Part shown: positions 1 through 10,324 of the stretch, one piece after another
Numbering within the stretch: position 1 is the stretch's first letter
Layout of the letters: each line of letters opens with the position of its first letter
DNA from: Heterohyrax brucei
Lineage: Eukaryota; Chordata; Mammalia; Hyracoidea; Procaviidae
Assembly: GCA_028571685.1 (NCBI GenBank)
Contig: CM053143.1
Location: 159,954,329-160,018,328, forward strand
DNA: 64,000 nt
Direction of reading: 5' to 3'
Program-made: the position numbers and the translations under genes
Notes under the pieces: model-generated
The model's input: the letters and a program-made list of their open reading frames with translations, nothing else
Database searches by the model: none
Told to the model about the DNA's origin: nothing

Positions 1-197
1 ATCTATATAAAAAGATGAGAAAAGCAGATGTATAGAGAATAAAGTTTATTAATGTTTGCTATGGATAGGATGGAGAGAGAGGGAAAGTTAGGATTAGCTG
101 TGATGAAATTATTGTATTGATTTAGGGAATGGTTCACATCGATAATTGCTGTCAGTAAGTTGTACACCTAAATTTTATTTTAAAGACCTCTGAAAGT
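1..197. other. Unassigned AT-rich flank
   Basis: Short AT-rich stretch. I see no repeat that I recognise and no coding potential. Confidence 0.4.
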
Positions 198-254
198 ATT
201 ATAGCCAGTCAAGTGCCATCGAGTCGGATCCGATTCATGGTGACCCTAATTATA
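198..254 (-). repeat. Micro-AfroSINE (3' end only)
   Basis: About 45-50 bp read on the minus strand as the last bases of an AfroSINE: a gagtcggatccgactcgatg-like core followed by a GGCACTTGACTGGC tail. The hexamer attata lies on both sides (198-203 and 249-254) and may be the target-site duplication. The rest of the SINE body is absent, so this looks like an extreme 5' truncation. It directly abuts a normal AfroSINE. Confidence 0.6.
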
Positions 255-431
255 AACATAGTATGAAACCCACTGTCATCGAGTTCATTCTGACTCACAG
301 TGACCCTACAGAACAATTGAACTGCTCCATACAGCTTCCAAAGAATGCATGGCAAATTCAAACTGCCCATCTTTTGGTTAGCAGATGTAGCATTTAGCCA
401 CTATGCTGCTGGGGTTTCCTAAACATAGTAT
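254..431 (-). repeat. AfroSINE with 11 bp TSD
   Basis: tRNA-derived AfroSINE in reverse orientation. Recognisable blocks are the 3' core (actcacagtgaccctacag), the central gcttccaaagaatgc and the 5' tRNA-like ggttagcagatgtagcattt. The 11-mer aaacatagtat occurs exactly at 254-264 and 421-431, so the element itself is 265-420. It is the short form, lacking the middle block seen at 7467-7667. Confidence 0.9.
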
Positions 432-1141
432 ATCTGTAATTAAATATGTTAAACAGCAACAACAACAAAAAATTTAGTTAATTAATCTATCAGTAGCTTT
501 GTTCTGCCTTTTTGGAGGCATATAAAAAGAAATTGCATCTATGATCATCACATCTTAGTACAATGGAAATTTAATTTAAAAAAATATTAACTACTGAGAA
601 TACAAAGAATCTTGGAATTGCCTCAGATGAATTGATATTGCTTGGAACAAACATTCATTTTTTGCCATCAAACTTTTTGGTAAATGATAAAATTAGAAAT
701 GATTTAGTTTTACTTGGATAATGAGCTGTAAGAAGAAATAATATTTAGAGAAAACCATGCTTGCCGGTCAGTTTGATCTTTTTCAATTTGGCTTTAAAAT
801 CTATTATTTTTTAAGTATATGAACATTTAAAATTGTCATAAAAATACTGTTTTTCTGTTTTGCCATATGGAAAATGCTGAAAGAGATCACTATGTTCAAG
901 ATGTGATGTGGTACAAACTGTGACCCAGATAATGACCTGCTGGTGGCAGGCAGCCAAAGCTCCTGCAACATTGCTTTACAGTCATGAGCAGGTAGTATAT
1001 AGTAAAATGTCTTTGCCCCATTAATGATACAATCTCCCTTTCTCTGCACGATCATGCATAGGGAGGATAAAAGTCAACCCAAGAACTAATCAAACAACAG
1101 CAAAATTTAAGTGAAGCAGACCATGCGATTCTCAGAAGCCC
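432..1141. other. No recognised feature
   Basis: AT-rich, apparently unique DNA. No convincing repeat or exon is seen. The 83-codon minus-strand frame at 804-1055 has no recognisable similarity and is probably a chance ORF. Confidence 0.4.
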
Positions 1142-1296
1142 CAAGCCCTCTGCCATTTAGTCGATCCCAGTGCATAGTGACCCTATAAGAAAGGGTAAAA
1201 CTGGCCCACGGAGTTTCCAAGCAGCGCCTGGTGGATTCAAACTGCTTCTCTCTTGGTTAGCAGATGTGACACTTAACCACTATGCCACACCCCATG
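1142..1296 (-). repeat. AfroSINE
   Basis: Reverse-orientation AfroSINE, short form. The 3' core (agtgaccctataagaaaggg), the central gtttccaagcagcgcctggtg and the 5' block ggttagcagatgtgacactt appear in order. No clear TSD was found by eye. Confidence 0.85.
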
Positions 1297-1409
1297 AAAT
1301 CTCCTTAGCTGGAGCAAGAACAGCAGCAGCAGGACTGTGGAGGGAATGATGACTTGAATATACCGAAGAGAAAATGAAATTATTCACCATCCACAACCAA
1401 GCCATCATC

Positions 1410-1960
1410 ATATCTTCCCTGGTATAACTCAAAAGTCCCAGCTTCTACTCTTGCCTTCTTAAAATTGGTTGTTCAAAGCTGTCACAGTCATATATTGAAA
1501 ATGGAAATCAGGTCATATCCTCTTTTGCTTTAAAGTTCTCAATGGTTTTGTGGAAAACTTAAACTATTCAACATAATCTATTAATCCTTACAGAAACGGG
1601 TTTGCACTTACCTCCACAAGTGTATCTCTTCCTACTCCCTACTTTGTCCACTGGTTCAGAAACCAAGCTGACCTTCTTAATGACCTTGAATTCATTATAC
1701 TCATTCACATCAGACGCTATCTTGCCAGAGGGCATTTGCAGTGGCTGTTATTTTAAATATATATTTTTCCTTTTAACAATATTCCTTTTGATTTCTGTCT
1801 TTAACCAATGACTTCTTGTCAGCTTAAATATATCTCAGCTTAAATGTTACATCTTGAGACAGGCATTTCTGATCAGTCCGTCTAAAGAATCATTCACACA
1901 CTTTTATGCCATTTTCTCATTTTAATTCTCTGCATGAAGATTAGTTCTTTTAGAAGATTT
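1410..1960 (-). repeat. L2-type LINE fragment
   Basis: On the minus strand this reads like the 3' part of an L2 LINE. On the plus strand one meets, in order, the usual L2 landmarks: gtcatatcctcttttgcttt, ctcaatggtttt, a pyrimidine-rich section with cttcctactccctac, then gacaggcatttctgatcag. It is strongly diverged, as expected for L2. The identification rests on block order, not on an alignment. Confidence 0.6.
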
Positions 1961-1984
1961 CTTAATTGCTTATTTATTATCTGT

Positions 1985-2370
1985 ATTAGATAGCTTTGAT
2001 GTGGTAACAAACAACTCCGAGTCCCAGTGGCTTCCGACCACAAAGGTTTATTTCTCCATCACTTCATATTCAGGACGTTGGAGGCTGCAGTGTGACTCAG
2101 GCTTCAGTGCTGTGTCATTCCCAGGGCAGGCGATTGCACTGTTTTACAAACTTCATCATTCCAGAACCAAAGATGGAATATTACTTCATGTGCAGATATG
2201 TATATTCTTGTAACAGAGAGGACGATTTATTACATTCCTTAAATCTTCTGCTTGGGCATGGTGTAGATCATGTCTTTTTACATTCTATTGTCTAGAACAA
2301 GTCACACCACCAAGAATAAAGCCAGGGTGGTGAGAACACATATTCCTTCCATGAGGAACACGAGCTAGTC
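1985..2370 (-). repeat. Ancient LTR-like repeat (MaLR-type candidate)
   Basis: The start tgtattagatagctttgatg, followed by an aagg-tttatttctc block and a gaggctgcagtgtgactcagg block, resembles the reverse complement of old MaLR-type LTRs. A related piece may lie at 53540-53710. Family assignment is uncertain. Confidence 0.4.
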
Positions 2371-2379
2371 ACATAACAA

Positions 2380-2577
2380 TAAGTGTTGTTGTTATTAGGT
2401 GTTGTTGAGTCGATTGTGACTCATAGCAACCCTACGCAAAATGGAACAAAACAATACCCGATTTTGCACCATGCCCACGATTGTTTGTATGCTTCAGCCC
2501 ATTGCTGTGGCCACTGTGTCAATATATCTTGCTCAAGTTCTTCTTTTTCAGTGACTCTCTACCAAGCATGCCTATAA
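2380..2577 (-). repeat. RTE LINE 3' end
   Basis: Terminal 200 bp of the RTE (BovB-like) LINE, reversed. It opens with the complement of the (CAA)n tail (gttgttgttattaggtg), then the 3' core gagtcgattgtgactcatag, then the complement of the ORF end. It is 5' truncated. Confidence 0.85.
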
Positions 2578-2830
2578 GTGGAGATTCATAATTCTTTTAA
2601 AATGGTGAAAAGAAAGAAAAAGTTCAAGTAGTAATACAACTGAGCGCATAATATTTTTAATCACTTGAATAGAATTTCTGTTAAATCAGCACCTTTTCTC
2701 TCTGGCTCACTGCATGAACTCTTGATCCTAGCTGGGAACACATACGTGGAGTGACCAATGGGTGGAGTGACTATGAAAGAATAGATATTCTCAACTAATC
2801 ACTCCATTGCTAATTAGTAAAGATCTATGG

Positions 2831-3020
2831 TGGCTTTATGTATTGTTGGAAACTCTGTTGTTATAGTGCTTAACAGGTATGTCTGCTAACTAAAGATCAG
2901 TAATTTGAATCCACCAGGCACTCTTTGGAACCTTTATGAGGCACTTCTACGGTGTCTTATAGGGTTGCTATAAACGAGAATCAACTCGATGGCAACAGGT
3001 TAGGTTAGGTTAGGTAGCAT
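2831..3020 (+). repeat. AfroSINE with (GGTTA)n tail
   Basis: Plus-strand AfroSINE: 5' ggtggctttatgtattg-like start, gtctgctaactaaagatcag, tgaatccaccaggcactctt, tatagggttgctataaacg, then atcaactcgatggcaacag. The usual GGTTT-type tail is replaced by about three GGTTA units at 2998-3016. The tail resembles a TTAGG telomere repeat by chance only. Confidence 0.85.
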
Positions 3021-3139
3021 CTTGCTGATATAAGTGGAGAACAGTTTCTACAATGAGACCTACAGGTAACTGATTTTCATTTTATGCTATATAAACAGAA
3101 AAAATATAGTGTGATAATAAATCATCATTAATTAAAAAA

Positions 3140-3282
3140 AAAGTCATGGTCTAGCTGACTCCAACTCATAGAGACCCTGTAGGATAATGTAGAACTACCC
3201 CAGAGAATTTCCAAAGAACACCTGGTGGATTCAAACTGTTGACCTTCTGGTTAGTAATCAGTATGCCACCAGGGTTTCCATT
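3140..3282 (-). repeat. AfroSINE
   Basis: Reversed AfroSINE, short form, with the 3' core ccaactcatagagaccctgt, gaatttccaaagaacacctg, and a 5' end finishing at ccaccagggtttcc. The (A)n run at 3134-3142 may be part of the target or tail. Confidence 0.85.
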
Positions 3283-3629
3283 AGTAAATAGTCATTATAA
3301 ACCCATGCTACACAGCATTTTGTTCTAGTGATAAGACATAATAACAGTCATAAATTATGTTTTTGCTATACATCAGACACTTGTTAAGGTATTTTCCTGG
3401 GTTGTTTCTCATACAATCTTCCGAGAGAGTTTTTCAATGCTTATTGTTTCCATTTGAGAGAAACAACAACAACAACAAAAGCCGAGAGTGCACAACTGGA
3501 AGTAATATGTGATATGAAGCAAAGCTGAGATGTGATCATAGGTATGGTTAACTAAAAAAGAGCTCTTATTCACCAATGTCAACTTTTTGTCCATAAGAAA
3601 TAGTTATCCCTTATCTTTCTCCCATGGCA

Positions 3630-3705
3630 TGGCTGCTGGGTTAGAAGTCCCTACCTTTCAGTTAGCAAGCAAGTGCTTAACCACAGCACCACTAGGATGC
3701 CTGTG
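3630..3705 (-). repeat. AfroSINE 5' fragment
   Basis: Only the tRNA-related half is recognisable, reversed: ctttcagttagcaagcaagt, gcttaaccacagcaccacta. Confidence 0.6.
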
Positions 3706-3929
3706 ATTAATTTAAAAAAACAGAACTGTTATTCAGTAATGCCAATTTCTTATCCATAGAGAAATATTTTATTTTGCAGTGAGAAGAAAACTGTACATTC
3801 AACAAAGATACTGATGATTTCTATCTGAGACAGCAAAAACTATTGAACATTACATTATATAACAAAATTACATTATATAACATTATTATAAGAATGAATT
3901 TCTAATTGTTTTCTGTTATAGTTAGCTGA

Positions 3930-4135
3930 AGGAGTCCTGGTGATAAAGTGGTTACAGTGCTTGACTGCCAAGTGAAAGGTGAGCATCTTGAATTCTCCAG
4001 CTACTCTAAGACAGACAGAGATGCAGTCTGCTTCCATAAAGATTATAGTCTTGGAAACCCAACGAGGAAGTTCTACTCTGTTCTATAGGGTTGCTAATAG
4101 TTGGAATCTGCTAGATAGCAATGGATATAGCCAGC
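3930..4135 (+). repeat. AfroSINE, long form
   Basis: Starts ggagtcctggtgataaagtg and carries the extra middle block (gtctgcttccataaagatta) absent from the short form. It then has gttctactctgttctatagg and the 3' core. Recalled literature describes a paenungulate AfroSINE subfamily with an internal deletion, so long and short forms together fit that lineage. Confidence 0.8.
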
Positions 4136-4199
4136 TGGTAATGCTCATGAATGCAACCCTTGTTTATATCATTATATTCAGAAAAGTATACCCTAACTA

Positions 4200-4358
4200 T
4201 GGAAACCGTGGTGGTTTAGTGGTTAAGTACTATGGCTGCTAACCAAAATGTCAGCCATTCAAACCTGCCAGGAGCTCCTTGAAAACTCTACTCTGTCCTA
4301 TAGAGTTGTTATGAGTTGGCCTCAACTCATTAGCACTTTTTTTTTTTTTTTTTTTGGA
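4200..4358 (+). repeat. AfroSINE with poly-T tail
   Basis: Starts ggaaaccgtggtggtttagt, has gctgctaaccaaaatgtcag and tgtcctatagagttgttatg, and ends in a long T run at 4339-4356. The T run probably derives from expansion of the T-rich SINE tail. Confidence 0.85.
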
Positions 4359-4532
4359 AGCCTGCTATGTTATCATCTACAGCGGTCAAGCTTGGTGGCT
4401 TCAACAAAACTCCAGCTGCCCCTGAGCTACACGTATTTGCTTAGATGTGAACTTAAGAAGAGCATTAGCAATAACAACAACAAGTAATGGAAAGAAAAGG
4501 AAAATCAAAAATACAAAAAGAAAGATTGACAC

Positions 4533-5027
4533 AAAGCATCCCAAAGAGCTTGGCTACCCCCAAAGACAGCCATGAAGGGGCATACAGTGCCAAAGAAAAG
4601 AGGGTTGTAGATCAAGAACTCTACTAAAAGACCTCGATCGATGGGCTGATGGCCTGAGTGATCCCCTGGGAGCATGGTCTGTAGACCTCCTGCTGCCCCT
4701 GGCTAGAAAACACTACCAAAGTCAACTCTTCGGAAAAGAATGGTCTAGACTTGGTGACACAATGTGACCGCATGGTGTGTGTACTTTATGTGTCCGTGCA
4801 CTTACAGGATGCTGTCCTACTGGTCTTTTTCTAGATAGGAGAGAGTGGAAAGGAAAGGACAGGTGATCACTAAGGGTATACAACAAGTAAAGAATGAAAA
4901 AGAGGAGTGTGTTGTCACAGGGGGCAAGAAGAGCAGAAGTTGTTGCAGACAGGCAGGCATGCAAAATTAATTTGGATTGTATATTTTCACTTAATTGTAA
5001 TGAAAAAAAAGAAAAGCATCTCAAAGA
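4533..5027 (+). repeat. Young L1 3' end with 15 bp TSD
   Basis: 5'-truncated L1 carrying only the 3' UTR, 4548-5012. It matches the reverse complement of the 3' UTR of the L1 at 23.7 kb in block order (gtagacctcctgctgcccct, agacttggtgacacaatgtg, gtgtgttgtcacagggggca). It is flanked by aaagcatcccaaaga (4533-4547) and the same 15-mer with one mismatch (5013-5027). It ends in an A-rich tail. Confidence 0.88.
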
Positions 5028-7466
5028 AACTTGCAAACCTTAACGCAGCAATGCGTTCATTTTGATGCCTTGAAATAAAATTTGGCCAGGTACAAAAAAG
5101 ATTTAAGCGGCTTTAGGGAAATTGAGGTGATGATCTTCTGTATGGTTTAAAGTAGAGTGAAAATTTGAGCAAGATTTTGAAGTTGTCATACCACGGTTGA
5201 TAGAGTAGTCTGTAACAAATGTAGTATCAATCAATTTCAATGCCAATGTACTGACATGTAAATGTACTGGATACAGAGTCAAAGAAAATAATTTTCTACA
5301 ATGTTCACTCCCTATAGATTTAATAATAATAATAATAATTTATTTTTGTGAGACAAAAGTGAAACATACTATTCTTCTATCCCAAGACTGAGGCAGATGA
5401 AACAGCTACCTATGGTTCTTCCATGTTTCTTGCACCCTCTAAATAATAAGCAGCAGTGTGAGTATCTCATCAAATATTGTGGTTTGAGTTTTAAGCACAG
5501 GGTTTTCTAACCATATTAGCATTTCCACTGGAGTGAAAATAAGTCAGTCTGGCTTATTACATTAATGTATTTTTTATGAAACTGCTACATAACGGTCTTA
5601 ACATCCAGTCTTTTGTTCTAAACTGCTTTAGGACCTTTCATGACAATCATTTGAAAGTAATACGTCACTTATTTTCTATCACTTTCTACATTTTCCACAT
5701 TCTTCAGATATATACAGCTTCTTCTCCACTGAAGTCCACTTTAAATGTTATTTCCATGCATTCATTGACTGGCCACTTGTGACTCATGAAAGAAAATAAG
5801 AAATATACATCAATAATTATAAGCTAAAGCTATGAATGACAAGCAACTTCAAGGATTTCTGGGACTATCCACAAGGATGGACCTCCTGTGGAGCCACACA
5901 CTAAATTCAGACCTCAACCCTTCTGAAAAGTGCAACAACTAACTTATGTTTTTTAAAAACATATTTTGTGATATTTCTTATTGCAGATACAGTAGACATC
6001 TGAGCCAGAAACATTCAAGTTGGCAGAGGAGTAAAGCAGAAAACTAATCACAAATGTAAGTGATAATCTATGGTCAGACTATTGCAAAGGAAATAAAAAT
6101 AAAGGTATAGTTGCAAAAATATACACATCAGTGTACAGATCTTAGTAAAAGATAATATGTAGCAAAGTGATTTTGAGGTTTTCTATACAGATTTGCTTTA
6201 ATATAATTTGGTTTTAGAAATTTAACAAATTTGTTTTCAGGTTACGAGACATAAATGTGTAAAAGAATTGGAAACACACATTTATATGAAGACATAAAAA
6301 GAAATGAGGAAAAATGTTCAGCTACTTCCATAACGTTGATATTTGAGAATGATATAGTAGATTTCCCAGGATTAAACTGAAGAAAGATAAATGAGAATCA
6401 CCAAAGATACATTCAATTTTGCACATATTAGAGGGCAGGGACAAGAAAAAGATTAAGCAAATGGAGATAAAAAGAAACACTCACACGGTAATATTAATTG
6501 TCCATTAAACTAAAATTTCAGAGAGAAAGTTTCAAGAGGATAGTGATATGTAATCACCAGAGGGAAATTTTATGGAGAGGTCTACCAAATTGAAGATGTG
6601 AAAAGAGACTAGAGATTAATTGATCTCTAGGAGTTCTGAAAAAACAATTTAGTTAAGTGAAAGGAAAAGAAATCTTTTTACAAAACATTTGAGAATAAGT
6701 CTTATAAGAGGTTACAGAACCAATAAACTACAGGTTTCCCTTTGGAAAACATGACAGCGAAATGAAGGAATGATAAATATAGGTCAAAATATTCATACTG
6801 GTGATGAATATTGACTGAAGTACAGTTTTTTTCAGCAGAGAACATATCTAAACAGATTTGTCATTGACTAGTAACTATAGAAGATAGAACAGAAGGGCAG
6901 CAATAGTACAAGCTACGGAAAAGCTTCAAGTTTAAAGAAAAGTTTTGGAATTGCTGCCATGGGAAATTCATTTCAAGTTAGTGAGAGCTACATGAAAACA
7001 TGGGCATGAAATTTCATATGACAAAGTTAAAAAGGATTCAGTTTGCTAATTTTTGTTACTTTTTTGAAGAATAGAGAAAGTCATATTGGAAAAAAAATGC
7101 TTACACAATGTAGACTGAAACATGAGGCAAATAAAGCAAAGATTCTGAGGGATAGCAATGGAATTGTTGAATGAAAAGAAAGTAAATGTTACTAAACCAT
7201 GAATTTTAAAATGGAGATACTTTGAATGATAAAAACAGGCAGGTTTTAAGTATATCAATTAAGAAATCTCATAAAAATGAGGGCTATTGCATAACTGATG
7301 TGAATGAAAAATCAAGACAGAGTCTGTCCATGAGTAAGAGCTTTCAGAACATCAAAGAGTAATGAAGAGGAAAGATGAAGGAAGAACATGCAAGTTAGTT
7401 GGTAGAATTATTAAGAAAATGCTGGAGTAGACCTTAGTCTGCTAATGTTCCTGTAACAAAAACACA
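5028..7466. other. No recognised gene or repeat
   Basis: AT-rich, purine-biased on the plus strand from about 6000 to 7440. It includes an (AAT)n microsatellite at 5321-5340. The small ORFs here show no family similarity that I recognise. Old, unrecognised repeat sequence cannot be excluded. Confidence 0.4.
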
Positions 7467-7667
7467 ACCTGTAACCCCAACTTGTCATCAAGTCAATTTC
7501 TAGTTACAGTGACAGAGAAGAACTGCTCATTACAGGACAGAGTAGAACTGTAGGGTTTCCAAGGCTGTAAATCTTTAGAGAAACAGACTGTCACATGTTC
7601 CCCTCCTCTGGAAGACTAGTGTATTCTAACTGCCAGCCTTCCCACAAGCAGCTGACAAGTGGGTGCC
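7467..7667 (-). repeat. AfroSINE, long form
   Basis: Reversed long-form AfroSINE. After the 3' core (tcatcaagtcaatttctagt) come gaactgctcattacaggaca, gtttccaaggctgtaaatct and the extra block tagagaaacagactgtcac, then the 5' portion. Confidence 0.75.
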
Positions 7668-8124
7668 TTTGAAGAACAACAGCACCAAATAATTCTCATG
7701 CTTTAGGAGGCAAAAAGTCTAAATACACAGAGTGTGGCTCCAGGTAAAAGTCCTTTTCTTTTTCCATTTCAGCTTCACATAGCCTGCCATCCTTGGAATA
7801 TCTGGGCTTATAGAGTCATCTCTCCCCATTGTGATCATCAGATAACACTTATCTTTCCCACTTTCCCAATAGGATTTGTGCTTTTTTATCTCTGTGTCTA
7901 TACTGTTCCCTTACAGCTTAGTAGTGACTAGGTTTTGAACACACTCTGTACTGATATGACCTTATTAGCATAATAAAGCAAGCCCTATTCTTAAACAGGA
8001 TTACACCCGCTAGTATAGGGATCAGAACTGTAACAAATATTTTGGAGAAAAAACAATTCAATGCATTACCAAAATTTGTTTTGAGATTATAAACTTTGTA
8101 TTGCTTCATAATTTGTACAGGAAA
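7668..8124. other. No recognised feature
   Basis: No exon, RNA gene or confident repeat is seen. The short frames on both strands (7734-7931, 7918-8109) overlap each other and look like chance ORFs. Confidence 0.35.
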
Positions 8125-8320
8125 TTGTTGTTGCTAGGTGCTGTCCAGTCATTCTGACTCTTAGGTATTCTGCATACAACACAACAGAATACCGCCCAGT
8201 CCTGCTCTATCCTCATAACCACTGCTGTTTGAACCCTTTGCTGCAGCTACTGTGTCATTCTATCCTGTTAAGGGTCATTCTCTTTTTCACTGGCTCTCTA
8301 TTTTACTGCTTTCATGGACA
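8125..8320 (-). repeat. RTE LINE 3' end
   Basis: Reversed, 5'-truncated RTE 3' end: gttgttgctaggtgctgtcc, acaacagaataccgcccagt, then gctgcagctactgtgtcatt. Diverged but collinear with the other RTE 3' ends in this window. Confidence 0.8.
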
Positions 8321-9481
8321 AAATATTTTGTTTTTGTAACTTTTTTCAATGTCATTTTTTTCCACTAAAGGAATAGATTCTGAATCAATGAATATAGTGT
8401 TGTTAATCTTTTGTTATGTAACACATTTTTGTTAGTATTATATGTACATATATATACCAGTAAACTCTGAAAGTAACATAGTCAGAATGATGCAGAGAAA
8501 AAACTAATGTTCCTTATCAATTTTTTTAATTCAATGAAGCTTTTGAAAACATGGTGTAGCATATAAAGGAATCATTGTGTAATTGTCCTTGCAACTGACT
8601 GGCCAATCACATCACATCATATGGCTAATCACATCACACCATATGATGGTGGATGATTACATTATTGTGTAACCACCAAGCTACATTATTACATTACTGC
8701 CATACCACTAGGAATCATGACTCAGCAAGGTGAACATACAACCTGAACTATCACAACAAAAGAATACAACTACCATACCTCTAAAACAATAGGAAGACAT
8801 TACATAAATCCAGTTTCCTGTTAAAGTCCCCAAAAGAAGTCCTATTGTGGGAAAGTTATCACTGCAATAAATTATCTCTAATGCAAAACAAGCACTTACA
8901 GCTCAGAAATCTGAAGATTGGTCCTAGGAAACTTACATGTAGTATATCAAGGATGCTACAATGTGGGTTTACAATGTAGTTCTCCTAAAAATAAGTTTTT
9001 TGTATGCATATTACCTTCTCCACCAAACACAAAGAAAACCATAAATATTGTTATAAAGTTTATCTTGTTCACAGTTCCAAGTGACCAGAAAATATAGGTG
9101 ATACTTGTTTCTACTTGTGTACATGAGGTACCTTAAGGATGCCTATTTTCTGTATTTTCCACCTGAAAATAAATTAGACACTTGAATACTACCTAATACC
9201 AAACACCATACAAGCTGAATAACACAAACAAACAGTATATGTACGAGACCTATGTCTCTGTACAGAGGGAAAAAAGAGAAAAAAGTCACTAAGTGTTATT
9301 TCTCCTGGCTGCAGCTCCTCTTGCAATAACCTCTCATCAAAATAACATGGTAATAAAGAATTTTCTTCCAGTTGATGAAGTTACAAAACTCCCTGCCTCT
9401 GTGGCAGCACATATCACAAGTGCTTAAGAAGCATACCTAGAACTGCCAGGAGCAAAAAATCTGAGTGGTATACACACACAA
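8321..9481. other. Unassigned region with a short direct repeat
   Basis: AT-rich with no recognised element. Two near-copies of aatcacatcacatcatatgg / aatcacatcacaccatatg lie at about 8605-8646, a local duplication of roughly 22 bp. No coding evidence. Confidence 0.35.
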
Positions 9482-9984
9482 GTTCTGACAAATAAGTCTG
9501 AAAACTTAATTGTTCTAAGTTCTACTTACCTCATTGCTGAATATCACCATGGTCACCTTCAAAGTACTCTCTGCTATGCACGGACACCAGTGCCTAGTCC
9601 ACCCTTCAAAGCAGTCTTGGAACTCTGTCTACAATGGCCATTGTGTACTGGGACAAGTTAGCCCACTTAATTGCATAGTTGTCTGTGAAGGACTTTTTAA
9701 CCAGTATTGGAACACCCTCCCTATTCACCTGATCCAGCCCCTGATGACTTTTTTCTTTACCCGAAGATAAGAAAAACATTGAAAGAAAGACATTTTGATG
9801 ACATTCAGGACAAGAGTAATATCACAATAGCTCTGATGGTCATTCCAGAAAGAGTTCCAAAATTGCTTTGAAGGATTGACTAGGCTTCCCAGGGAGAGTA
9901 CTTTGAAAGTGACCTTAGCAATATTCAGCAATGAGGTATGTAGCACTTTTTCTAGGATAAGCTTATAAACTTAATTGTCAGGCC
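9482..9984 (+). mobile_element. Mariner-derived long-inverted-repeat element (copy 1)
   Basis: About 500 bp. The left end (ttctgacaaataagtctg) and right end (aacttaattgtcaggcct) are complementary terminal repeats. The right arm reads on the plus strand as the C-terminal part of a mariner transposase, including HPPYSPDPAPDDFFLYP near 9713-9763. The left arm is the reverse complement of the terminal 130-150 bp of the same region. The centre carries tgcatagttgtctgtgaagg. Non-autonomous. It has the same design as 17552-18103, in the opposite orientation. Confidence 0.82.
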
Positions 9985-9990
9985 TTGTAA

Positions 9991-10310
9991 CTCTTCTACA
10001 AATCCTAATACCACATTCTTTTTCATACAAACCTCTTTCCAGGATTATTTGCTCAATATATAGATTCAATAAGTAGGCAAATAGACACAATCCTAGTGCA
10101 CACTTTTCCTAATTTAAAACATGCAGTATCCTCTTGTTCTTGTTCTGTTCAAATGACTGCCATTTGTTGTATGTATAAGTTTCTCATGAGCATAATTAAG
10201 TATCCTGGAATTCCCATTCTTCCCAAAGTTGTCCACAATTTGTTATGACCCATGTAGCTAAGTATCTTTTCATAGTTGGTAACACACAGGTAAACATCTT
10301 GAGTGTAAGC
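9991..10310 (-). repeat. RTE LINE reverse-transcriptase fragment
   Basis: Reverse-orientation piece of the RTE RT domain: ttatttgctcaatatataga, tctcatgagcataattaagt, cctggaattcccattcttcc, cacaggtaaacatctt. It covers the RT middle section also present on the plus strand at about 11600-11880, so it is a separate copy and not an inverted part of the next RTE. Confidence 0.8.
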
Positions 10311-10324
10311 AAAATAGATACCAG

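Noticed and set aside
2998..3016. GGTTA/TTAGG repeats as a telomere-like tract
   Set aside because: Only about three units, directly at the 3' end of an AfroSINE where a simple tail belongs. Vertebrate telomeres are TTAGGG.
9534..9770. 78-codon ORF resembling 9725-9946 (minus) and 17862-18065 (minus)
   Set aside because: The shared LNITMVTFKVL start comes from the inverted arms of the mariner-derived elements read in a noncoding frame.
9991..10310. Treating this RTE piece as the inverted 5' part of the following RTE
   Set aside because: It covers the same RT segment that is already present in plus sense at about 11600-11880, so it is a separate copy.
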